NCBI GenBank assembly: GCA_016748015.1 | Contig: JAAOMT010000304.1 | Coordinates: 62,001 to 126,000 of the forward strand | Length of the DNA: 64,000 nt | Reading direction: 5' to 3' | Source: Geosiphon pyriformis | Taxonomy: Eukaryota; Glomeromycota; Glomeromycetes; Archaeosporales; Geosiphonaceae | In this document: piece by piece, positions 22,702 through 32,800 of the stretch | How the letters are laid out: each line of letters begins with the position of its first letter | Numbering within the stretch: the first letter of the stretch is position 1 | Position numbers and translations under genes: made by a program | Notes under the pieces: model-generated | What the model was told of the DNA's origin: nothing | The model's database searches: none | The model's input: the letters and a program-made list of their open reading frames with translations, nothing else

Positions 22702-23470
22702 TTGGGAAAAAAAAGAGAAAGGAAAGAAAAGAGAAGACAACATACTAGAGGAAACCAAATCACCACCAGTGGCTGGACTTGTTCATATATTGTTCATGAG
22801 CCACTGCCACAATCATCATACATACTGCTTAAGTGCAAAAACTGTGGGAAGAAACTTTCTTCTATGGGAATCTGGATTGTGCTAGATAAAGACTACTGGA
22901 TGCGAACCCACTATTATTATAAGTCATGCCATAGAAAACGCTATGGCTACTCAAAGAAACAGAACAAGTGGAACAATGAATCATGTCTTACTTGTAGTAA
23001 ACAACTGCTCAATGAAGAAATATGGAATAACATTCCTGGTCGAGGAGGAATGTGTGACACTTCGTGTCAATACATGATCTTCATTAGTGACTGGGTAAGT
23101 CATGACATGCCCATAACAGCAGCCTGGCACCAAGTGATCTCTCGCTTAGAAGGATACCCACATGACAAAGATAAAATCTGGTAAATGGCCAACGCCAAAG
23201 TGGAAGGTGCTTCGCCCAGTGAAATTTTGGAGATCAAGAACAACTCTCCAGAACCAACAAACATCATTTTAGTTCTCAATCCAGACACTTTTCTAGACTT
23301 GGAAAACAGCCCAGAAGAGTTCCACAAACACTATCAGAATCTAGCACCCACCAGAGAAGAGCAAGAGCAATGGTTGGAAGAAATCAACATCCAATTATGT
23401 GACTATTGCTTGATTCCATGTGATTTTTAGTATTGTGATGAGTGTGATCTCATCTACAATCTACCACCAC
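22702..23470 (+). pseudogene. Element C Cys-rich module between protease and dUTPase
   Basis: After a frame change near 22,700 comes a Lys/Arg/Glu-rich stretch, then CKNCGKKLSSMG (22,833), a YYYKSCH segment, CLTC (about 22,987) and CDTSCQY (to about 23,070). A helical linker follows, then CDYCLIPCDF and YCDECDL (23,398-23,448). The order and spacing match B (7,163-7,763). Paired CXXC units suggest zinc binding. I know no named family with this arrangement between protease and dUTPase. Stops at 23,182 and 23,428 break the frame. Confidence 0.7.
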
Positions 23471-23733
23471 ACATGATCTACATGATTCCAAAGGAAGAGG
23501 AACCAATTAGCAGCTGCACATCCAAATTGGAATCACTGTTCAATCCTGATTTAAACTCTAACAATGATGATAATGAAAACACCGGTTCCAGCTCTGTTTA
23601 AATTGGCGATAACAACAACAATGATTTCAACTCAGATTCAAACTCTGACCCAAAATACGAACAATACATTGCACTGCCAGACCTCTCCAAAGAACAGGAG
23701 TTGAAATAGTATAGTGATAATAATAAAGGTATT

Positions 23734-24589
23734 ATGCCAGAACGCGCGCATAATACTAATGCTGGGTTTGATCTAAGGTATCCAGGAAAAGAGGCCATCA
23801 AATTGGAACCACATTTGTGCACTTGCATTAATCTAAAAGTAGCACTGGAAATTCCAGCAACAACAATAATTCAATTAGTATCTAGGAGTAACTTAGCGAA
23901 AAGAGAAATAAACATCAGAGGAGAAATAATTGATGTGAGATATGTAGGATATATCATTGCCATACTACAAAATAACTCAGAAAAGACCTATATTATAGAG
24001 CCAAATGAAAAGATAGCACAGGCAATATTCCTGCCTCTGGTTAAAATAGCTCAATTAGTGTCAGTGGAAGATAGGAAAGAATTAGGGATAACAGCAAGAG
24101 AGATACAGGAATTTAGATCTACAAGTAGAATAGATGTACCAGTCAATATGGTAGAAGAAAAAACTGTTGGCCAAGGAGAATTTATCTCAACCAATCAAAC
24201 AATTTCTATTCTACCATATGACTAATACATGGTAGAAATAGAAAGAAAAGTAAAGGATCAAAACCAAATTTTTGAAGCAGAAGCAAGCCTTTGCGAGTCA
24301 GGAGAGATTGGACTTATCAATCTCTACATACCAACCAAGAGCCACAATCACATAAAAATTCCCATCTACAATAACACTGGAAGTGTCATCCAGATACCAG
24401 AAGGAACCACCATCGGATATTTGACTACAGAAATAGAGAATCAACCACTAAGCACCATTCCAGACTTTCCACAGCTTTGTGGATATGTTAATATCACATT
24501 ACAAACAATATACGGACGAAGTGAATGTTATTTGCTCCAACCAGAACAATTGGAACAAATGAACATAGGAAACTTAGATCCACTCCAAC
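23734..24589 (+). pseudogene. Element C dUTPase and link to RT
   Basis: The dUTPase domain is open from 23,734: motif 1 AGFDLRYP (intact), motif 2 SRSNLAKREI, motif 3 IIDVRYVGYI (Gly of GxxD-x-Y-x-G replaced), motif 4 EKIAQ. A C-terminal extension follows with one stop at 24,223-24,225, then a beta-rich linker (HIKIPIYNNTGSVIQIPEGT) and the start of the pre-RT region (YLLQPEQLEQMN), which ends at the truncation point. Better preserved than A's copy. Confidence 0.82.
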
Positions 24590-26110
24590 ATATAATTGCA
24601 GCATATAAATCTCAATTTCCAGATACAATTATGCATTTTTAAATAAATAAGAATAAAGAATGGGTTTTTTAGTGATGTTAACTGACTTATTTAATTGATT
24701 TATCTTGGTAATTGTTGGTAATTTGTTATAATATGCAGAACAAATTCGCTTTTTATTATCAATATTAGACAATTAACAAGCTGGGCATTTTTTTAGAGAA
24801 CCAATTTGGCTTTAATATTGTACTAATTCATAAATCATATTTGTTTCTTGACTTTTTTCCACACAAAGCTCTTCTAAAATAATAATAAAATAATTAGTAA
24901 GTTTTTTATGAATTTCATTTATCATACCTAAAATTAAAAAAAATAATTTTTTATATTTCTTTTTAGGAAGTTTAGAATACAATTAAGGATTTATATTTTG
25001 AATATTATTTATTTAATTATAATTAAAAACAACAAAACTCGTAATAATATTGAATATAACTATATTATATCCACAATCTAAGTAATTTTTTGATTTTTTT
25101 GTTTATTGTCAAAAACTAAAAATAAAAATTTTTTGGAAAGCTTTGGCTGTTCTATAACCAAACTCTCTAATCAGTTAGTAAACTTTTTATAGCAACTAGA
25201 ACTTATAATATGATTATTAATATTAATGATCATTTTCGATTTTACTACTGAATATTTAATTGCTAAAGTAACTAAATTAATAGCAGAAACATATTTTAAG
25301 TGTCTTAATTCATATATAATATTAACTGTTATAACACACTTAAAAAGTTTTTCATTTTTATTTTGATATTTATCTTCATTATGAGTAAAAGTTTTAATAA
25401 ATCTTACAATGACTGGATTTTATTTTGCAAGCCATATTAAAAGACAATACTCTAAAAAACTATCTAGACTAAAATGTTCATGATTTTTTTTCAAACTTAT
25501 TATATTATTATACAAATTATCTTATTTCCTTTTGACAATTTCTGTTACAGATTTAATATGACTTTGTTGATTATTAAATGCTTCATGTAATTGCTTTTTT
25601 AATGTTGCATTCTCAGATAATAATTATTAATTGATATCTTTTAGCTTCTGTATCTATTTTATATAAACTTCATATATTAGATCTGGCAAGAATACTTGGA
25701 CTTCAAAATCAGAAAAAGTTTTTTCTAATTCTAATAGCTTGTTATTATTAGAAAGTCTTGGTCTTTTTCTTTCTGTTTTTTCTAAATTTAAAAAAGTTGA
25801 ATCATTTGATTTAGTAATTTGTTTAATAAAAAACTTTTTAACAACAATCTAATTATAATGTCTTTTACATAAAAAATAATTGTTTAGAGAGTCAAGTAAT
25901 ATAGTTAATCTAGGAAAATACTTAGTTATTTCCATTATTTTTTCTGCTACAATACTAACTAATGCATGTTACCATCTTTGATTTTCTTTGGTTTTATATT
26001 TTACTAATTAATTTTCATCATATTCACTAGTAAAAAATTCAAATAAACAGAGTAAGTCTTTAGTATTTATTATAAATCAAAACATAATTTTAAATCCAAT
26101 TTAATAAAAA
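24590..26110 (-). pseudogene. Decayed gene, coiled coil with CXXC motif, function unknown
   Basis: Reading the minus strand from about 26,100 down to 24,590 gives one largely continuous frame. Stretches include LDSLNNYFLCKRHYN, KRPRLSNNNKLLELEKTF, a heptad-like ENATLKKQLHEAFNN, and SLKKNHEHFSLDSFLEYC. The last preserved stretch is KKCPACQLSNIDNKKRIC near 24,770. Some 10 stops interrupt it, many where Gln or Trp is plausible. The style recalls large hypothetical families of mycorrhizal fungi, which is recognition from memory, not a search. It is truncated on its 3' side at the junction with element C. The full product and its role are unknown. Confidence 0.6.
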
Positions 26111-26330
26111 ACTACTATGTAAAGTTGTGTAAATCTTTATGGATTCTAAAATTTTGTGTTTATAAAAGTATGTTTTTACTGTTAGTTTTGATTTTATTTG
26201 AAGTATTTGATCAATAAAGTATTATTAAATTCTTTATACTAATAATGCTAAATACTAATTAGATTACAAAAATTTTTTGTGGATTATTCCAAAATTGATC
26301 TATGAAATTTAAAATCTCTTTGACTATATT

Positions 26331-26445
26331 ACCAATTAGTATTAGCCATTATTATCAGTTGGTATTGGCTGTTATTATCAATTGGTGTTGGCCACTATTG
26401 TAAATTGGTGCTTATTACTATTGTGAAATGATGCTTGTTACTATA
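26331..26445 (+). repeat. Tandem repeat, 5 x 23 bp
   Basis: Five consecutive 23-bp units of the form ATCAATTGGTATTGGCYRYTATT, increasingly diverged to the right. They lie between the decayed minus-strand gene and the LINE ORF1 remnant. Non-coding. Confidence 0.8.
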
Positions 26446-26521
26446 TTAATTATTATTTTTCTAAGATTATTATTGTGCTATATTAGAATTAAATAATTTA
26501 TATTATTTTATGATTTTTTTG

Positions 26522-27320
26522 CTAAATTTTTGAATTATAATACTGATCTAAACACTCAGTAGATTTTTTGAGATTAGTATTTACCAAGATGTTTACATTC
26601 TTAGCCTTTTCGGTAGCTTGTATCAAACTTAATTTGGAAGTGAACATTGTTTTGATAATCTTAGCAAATTTTGAGAAAATAAACACCTCCCCAAAACCAT
26701 TGACTCTACAAAACAACTTTCTGACAACCATAAGCTTTTTCTAAACCAACTTCTTAATAACATTGTTTAGACTGATATTTAAAGCAAAAGACTTTCTAAT
26801 TAACACATTAACCAGGTTTTTCAAAGGGAAAGAGAACCACAAAATTATTCAAGAGAATATTATCATCATTATTATTAACCAGAAAATTAATCTTGCCCAA
26901 TTGCTTGCCCAAAGCTTTTTTAGTAATCAACTTAAGTCTCTTTGGTATTTAGTTTGTATTTCTTTTTTTTAGAACATTCCCTTCTCCATAATTCATGCTT
27001 GTTTTTTTAATCAAGAATTTCTCTTCTATATTAACACTATTAAATTCAATAGTATTATCAGCTTTAGATTTCTAAAAACTACCAACTGTTTTATCAGACA
27101 AAGTTATCTTATGAATAGCACTATCTCTTAGAACACCTCTTTTTTTTTAAACACAATATCTTTGCTAATAATATTAGTACCAAAGCTTTTAACAGACTTT
27201 TTCATCACAGCAATACTACAGCCAATAATGGCCTCATAATCAAGCAAGAATGATTTGAATTTATCATACTAAATTGTAAAAAACTTTTTTCAAAAAACTT
27301 TTGACTCTTTTTTGGGAATT
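26522..27320 (-). pseudogene. LINE ORF1 N-terminal remnant
   Basis: The minus strand gives an open 69-residue piece (26,522-26,731: VRKLFCRVNGFGEVFIFSKF, then TSKLSLIQATEKAKNVNILV and TNLKKSTE). It is preceded upstream by frames with stops containing KRLKLITKKALGKQLGKINF and SDKTVGSF. I recognise these as the N-terminal half of ORF1 of the LINE family seen elsewhere in the window. In LINE copy 29,890-35,800 the same region lies at the 5' end (about 35,650-35,760) but is far more eroded. The RNA-binding and zinc-knuckle part is missing, so this is a 3'-truncated piece. Confidence 0.65.
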
Positions 27321-27949
27321 TTAAATAGAGAAAAAAAAGTTTTTTACTATAATTAATAATTTTGTAAAAAATATAAAGTATTAATATAAAAGTTATTAAA
27401 CTTAAATATATATATATTTAAATAAAAAATTAAATAAACATTTAAATAAAAAATTATTAAATACTTAAATAAAATAAAAACAAATAATTTTTTTAATTTA
27501 TATTGCTTAATATAAGTTTGAATTATTAGTTATATATAAAAAATATGTAAGTAATATTTTTATTACATATTTTAAGTTTTAATTAAATTATATTTAATTA
27601 AAAATGACATTATTAAATTTGTTTTATTTATAAATTAAATATATAAACTTATTTAATAAGTTTAAAATTAATATAAAGTTACATATATATATGCAAAATA
27701 ATAATAAAAATATATTTAATACTGGTTTAATTTTAAAACTTACAATTATTTTTATTTTAAAATAATAAAACGAATTTTATTCAATATTAAAATATATAAA
27801 ACAATAATAATAATTTAACAAAACAAAAATAATTTAATGAATATTGCATAATACAATAATTATTAAAAAAACAATTCTATTATAGAGTAAAAACTCTTGT
27901 AATTTAACAAAGGCGGGTTTGTTACCTAAATAGTAAATTTATACTGATA
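27321..27949. other. AT-rich spacer
   Basis: Almost pure A/T with short runs such as 'atatatatat'. I see no coding signal. It forms the distal upstream region of the gene at 28,035. Confidence 0.6.
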
Positions 27950-28034
27950 AATCAAAGATCTGAAACGTCATTGACACGAACCAAACATATATTAGGCCAT
28001 ATCTTCCCAAACCATAACAAACACACAAAACACC
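27950..28034 (+). promoter_or_regulatory. 5' leader of the 28,035 gene
   Basis: Composition changes sharply from the AT desert to mixed sequence. The leader is C/A-rich (AAACCATAACAAACACACAAA) immediately before ACACCATGTC, a good fungal start context. No TATA box can be fixed with confidence. Confidence 0.4.
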
Positions 28035-28310
28035 ATGTCTGAAGATATTAAACGTGAATTAGAATACGCTAAGACCCAGTATGGGAGATGCGTGGAGAAG
28101 CTAGATAGATTAGAAGAGTTGAAAAAGAATCTGAGAGAGAAGGAGGATGTGGACGAAAACCAAAGGAAGAAGTGGATAGAAGAAAAGGAAGAGTTGCAAG
28201 AAGAAGTGAAAGAGCTAAAAAAGAGTAAAGATAGATGGGAGTTGCAGATTGAAAAATTACAAGATCACTTTATAGAAACTAATAAGACAGGTAACGACTT
28301 CGTAACTTGA
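28035..28310 (+). CDS. Small coiled-coil protein, possibly first exon of a longer gene
   Basis: 91 residues with ATG in good context (ACACCATG) and clearly coding-like composition: GC-richer than its surroundings, with no internal stop. The chain is almost entirely charged heptads from about residue 6 to 82 (KRELEYAKTQYGRC, LDRLEELKKNLREKE, EELQEEVKELKKSKDRW), so a long coiled coil is expected. There is no signal peptide or membrane segment. Near the end, ACAG/GTAACG at 28,290/28,291 is a good splice donor, so residues after Thr-85 may be intron read-through and the gene may continue into the gap at 28,451. Function unknown; a scaffold or oligomerisation segment is the most that can be said. 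Confidence 0.7.
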   Translation: MSEDIKRELEYAKTQYGRCVEKLDRLEELKKNLREKEDVDENQRKKWIEEKEELQEEVKELKKSKDRWELQIEKLQDHFIETNKTGNDFVT

Positions 28311-28450
28311 GACATAGAGTAGAGCTTAACAAATTTGTAAATCAGTTTTCCATCCATAACTATTCATTCATTTTGTAATTACATGCGTTTTATGGAAGGA
28401 ATGTCCATATTTAAGAGAATATTTGGTGTATAACGCCTATTTCTTTCTAT

Positions 28451-29446
28451 NNNNNNNNNNNNNNNNNNNNNNNNNNNNNNNNNNNNNNNNNNNNNNNNNN
28501 NNNNNNNNNNNNNNNNNNNNNNNNNNNNNNNNNNNNNNNNNNNNNNNNNNNNNNNNNNNNNNNNNNNNNNNNNNNNNNNNNNNNNNNNNNNNNNNNNNNN
28601 NNNNNNNNNNNNNNNNNNNNNNNNNNNNNNNNNNNNNNNNNNNNNNNNNNNNNNNNNNNNNNNNNNNNNNNNNNNNNNNNNNNNNNNNNNNNNNNNNNNN
28701 NNNNNNNNNNNNNNNNNNNNNNNNNNNNNNNNNNNNNNNNNNNNNNNNNNNNNNNNNNNNNNNNNNNNNNNNNNNNNNNNNNNNNNNNNNNNNNNNNNNN
28801 NNNNNNNNNNNNNNNNNNNNNNNNNNNNNNNNNNNNNNNNNNNNNNNNNNNNNNNNNNNNNNNNNNNNNNNNNNNNNNNNNNNNNNNNNNNNNNNNNNNN
28901 NNNNNNNNNNNNNNNNNNNNNNNNNNNNNNNNNNNNNNNNNNNNNNNNNNNNNNNNNNNNNNNNNNNNNNNNNNNNNNNNNNNNNNNNNNNNNNNNNNNN
29001 NNNNNNNNNNNNNNNNNNNNNNNNNNNNNNNNNNNNNNNNNNNNNNNNNNNNNNNNNNNNNNNNNNNNNNNNNNNNNNNNNNNNNNNNNNNNNNNNNNNN
29101 NNNNNNNNNNNNNNNNNNNNNNNNNNNNNNNNNNNNNNNNNNNNNNNNNNNNNNNNNNNNNNNNNNNNNNNNNNNNNNNNNNNNNNNNNNNNNNNNNNNN
29201 NNNNNNNNNNNNNNNNNNNNNNNNNNNNNNNNNNNNNNNNNNNNNNNNNNNNNNNNNNNNNNNNNNNNNNNNNNNNNNNNNNNNNNNNNNNNNNNNNNNN
29301 NNNNNNNNNNNNNNNNNNNNNNNNNNNNNNNNNNNNNNNNNNNNNNNNNNNNNNNNNNNNNNNNNNNNNNNNNNNNNNNNNNNNNNNNNNNNNNNNNNNN
29401 NNNNNNNNNNNNNNNNNNNNNNNNNNNNNNNNNNNNNNNNNNNNNN
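28451..29446. other. Assembly gap, 996 N
   Basis: Unsequenced. Apparent open frames across it are artefacts. It probably hides the rest of the 28,035 gene. Confidence 0.99.
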
Positions 29447-29472
29447 GTTAATGACTGTATTTTTTATTTCAG
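29447..29472 (+). other. Possible 3' end of an intron
   Basis: Immediately after the gap, TTAATGACT resembles a branch site, and TTTTTTATTTCAG ending at 29,472 is a typical acceptor. If real, a very short last exon follows (a TAA is met within 10 bases in one frame). This fits a gene that starts at 28,035 and spans the gap. Weak evidence. Confidence 0.3.
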
Positions 29473-29889
29473 ATTTTTTAAATAATACATTATTTTTTGT
29501 ATAAAAAATATGTAATGCTTATTTTAATTTGTAATAATATTTAAGTTTAAAATATTAATATTAACAATTTTTTAAAAAACAAAATTTGATTATGTTTTGT
29601 TTGTATGTAACCAGTTATCTAAATTAGTTAAAACAATATTATATTTTAAATAAAATATATTCTGGCTAATTTATTATATATATTACTAATTAAAAATGTA
29701 AAAAAAAATTTATATTATTAATTAAACTTAAATAATTAAAAAATTGCAATTTTCTTCTTTAATTTAATATTATTAAACTTGTTATTTTTGGTATAATCAA
29801 ATTTATTTTATAAATTATGTTAACTTTAAAAACTTTTTTTTGTATATAATATTATTTAAATAGAAAAATAACAAAATAACAAAATTAAT
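29473..29889. other. AT-rich sequence, nothing recognised
   Basis: No frame of note; poly-A/T runs only. Confidence 0.6.
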
Positions 29890-32800
29890 TAATTTTTTAT
29901 TTTATGTTTAATAAGTACTATTTAATATACAGAAACAAACTAAGTAAATTTAACTAAATATGATTTATATGTTTACTACATGTAATTAGCCATTTGAACC
30001 AATCAAAACAATACTATATACTTATATAAATCTTTATACTATTAACAATACTTAAAAAAAATAAACAAACTTTATACAATTTAAAACTTACAGTAAAAAA
30101 TTTAATAATTTAAAGCAAATAAACAACTTTAATTAACAAAACATTAAACAAATTTCAAAATCAACAGTTATTATATTTATATTATTAATTAAATTACTTT
30201 TCTCTATATTTGTTCTGAACTTTAATCTAAACAACTATAATTTACTACAATACTTTTCGACTAAATAATAAATAAAATCAACTACTACTAAAACAATTTT
30301 CTTTTTATTACCAAAAATTAATATTGTTTTATTAGTCCAGTTCTTAAAAACAAAGTTTTTACACATAATTTTCAAAGAAAAAATATACAATACCAAGAAT
30401 AATAACAAAGAATAAGATTTTATCAAAGATTTTTACAAATCAATATGATTTAACAGAATTTCAGAACAATTAAAAATATTTTTTGAATACATAAAAACAT
30501 AATCAAATAGTTTAATATTACTACATATTAAACACAAAATATTTAAATAACTTTTATTATAAAGTTTTTTTCTAATTATAATTAATAGTCTTTTATAGAC
30601 TACTTTTATCAAATATATGCCAAAAACAGCTAAAGTTTTATTAGTAAACTTTAAAAATATGTAAAAGTTTAAATATCAAACTATAGTCATACTAATTTAG
30701 TTTATAGTTTAATAGATATTATAAACAAAGTAATAAGTATTTTTTTAATATAACTTAACTATTAATTACAATAAATCTCTTGCAAATCTCAGCAAAAAAA
30801 ATAAGACAAAACTGTATAATATTATATACAAAAATATCAGCTTAGTTATTGTCTGTATTCTTTAAATAACTTTTGATTTTTACCTATTCAACAAAAATAT
30901 TTTTCAATTTAACTAAATTAGTCATATAATAGCTTTCTATTTAATACTTGTTTCAAAAATCAAACAGATAAACTTAAACTTTAAAACATATATATTTATA
31001 ATAGCTTGACTGTTTATATGCAAAATTATTAAGCAGAAAAAAAAAATACATTTTAATACTAAAACAATTATCTGTAATTTCAATATTATTAAAAACAACA
31101 GTCTATATATCTTTATATTTAAATCTATTTTACTATTAAAAAAATAAGCTATTACTTTACTAACTATCTTTACAGTATTCAAATACTTCAAAAAATTATT
31201 AGTATAAATATTAAAAATATTTGTTTACAATCTATGTAAATATTTTCAAATATCCAAAAATTTTTTTAAACACAAAAAATTTAACTAACTAAAAATAAGA
31301 GCAATTTTATTAGGTTTAATAAGAAATTATTTATAAAAACTGAAGTTTTTTTAAGTTACAATAATATTAAGTCTCTAAAACTTAATTTTTTTTAATAATA
31401 AAGTCTTTTAATTTATAACTAACTTATATTTATCTAATAATTTGTTTCTAAAAACAATATTAAAATGTTTTAAAGAGTAAACTATTTTAAAATGATAAAA
31501 ATATTCCAAAATTTTAAACATTAAAAAGTAGTAAAAACCACAAAATATGCTAAACAAGTTGTTGATTAAAAAAATCTGATTATTTAGAAAAATTTTTACA
31601 ATGTTTACCAAATAATTGTTTACAGAATTAATTTTTAACTTAACTAGATACTGTAGTAAGTTTATAAGTATCTATTCTAAAACTTGTAATCCAAAAAGTA
31701 GTATTTAAATAATTGGCCAAGAATTCCAATTGTATTAAAAAACCAAACTACTAAAGCTACTTTGTTTTCTGTTTGTGTCTGTTTAAAAAACTTTAATCTA
31801 TACAGAAATAAATAGTATAAAATTTGATTAAAAAAATTTTGAACAAATTGGTTTTTAAATTTAAATTTTTTTCTAATCATAATATTTTATTTTTAATATA
31901 TATTTTTAGATATAAAATTGAATTATGTTTAATAATTTACTATAAGTTAAAAAATTGCTAAGATTAAATAAAAAAACTGTTTATTTAACAATATTTTTTT
32001 AAAAACTAAATTCAAAAAAAACTTAACATCTAAATATGTCTTGATAAAACTTGACTTTAATATATTTTCTGTTAACAAAAAAATTTTAAGTACCTATAAA
32101 GTTCACTATACTTGGCAATAAAAATAGACTAATTATTAATATACAAAAAAGTATTTACAATTTTTTAATTAATGAAAATTACTATTGTCTTGTTATTGTT
32201 AATAAAAATATTATTAATCTTAAAAAACTTATTAATAATATTCAAAATATACTGTGTTAAATCCTAATTGTTTTTTATCTAAATTGTATTATTAATAAAA
32301 GCACCAATTGCAAAAAAAAATAATTTTTTTATTGATCTCTACTCTATTTATTTTTGTTACAAAATTAATGTTGATTTTATATTTACATAAATGTTTATGT
32401 CTCTTTATTTTACATAATAATAGATCATGAAAATTTTTTCAAAAAAACAGAGAAAATATTTTACTTTGGTTAAAATTATTTTATATTTTGTAATTATCTA
32501 AAAAACCAAAATTAATTATTACTTTGTTGATTTTGTTTATGTGTATATTTTTAAAAAACTTAATAAACTTATTATATATTTTAATATACTTTAAACTAGC
32601 TTTCAAATAACACTAATTAACTAAATTATATGTTTTGCACATATTCTGCAAAACCAATTAAAACTCTTGGCTTTTTTTTAAATTATTTTTTATTATTAAA
32701 CCAATGGCAAACACAAAAGATTGGATTAAAGTACCTTTTAAAACCAAGAAATTGGCATTTTAAAAAACATTATATTTACTATAAACAAAAAAATACAATC

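Larger units (their letters stand above)
19593..24589 (+). mobile_element. Ty3/gypsy element C, A family, 3'-truncated
   Basis: Internal region of a third dUTPase-bearing element, least decayed of the three in Gag and protease. It carries PBS, Gag with zinc knuckle, protease, Cys-rich module, dUTPase and the link to RT, then stops abruptly at about 24,589, where A continues into RT (15,540). No RT, integrase or 3' LTR is present. Downstream sequence belongs to an unrelated minus-strand gene remnant, so the end is a deletion or rearrangement junction. Confidence 0.88.

Noticed and set aside
28423-29451. Long open frame across the N run.
   Set aside because: It is made of unknown bases; only ~9 real codons at its start.
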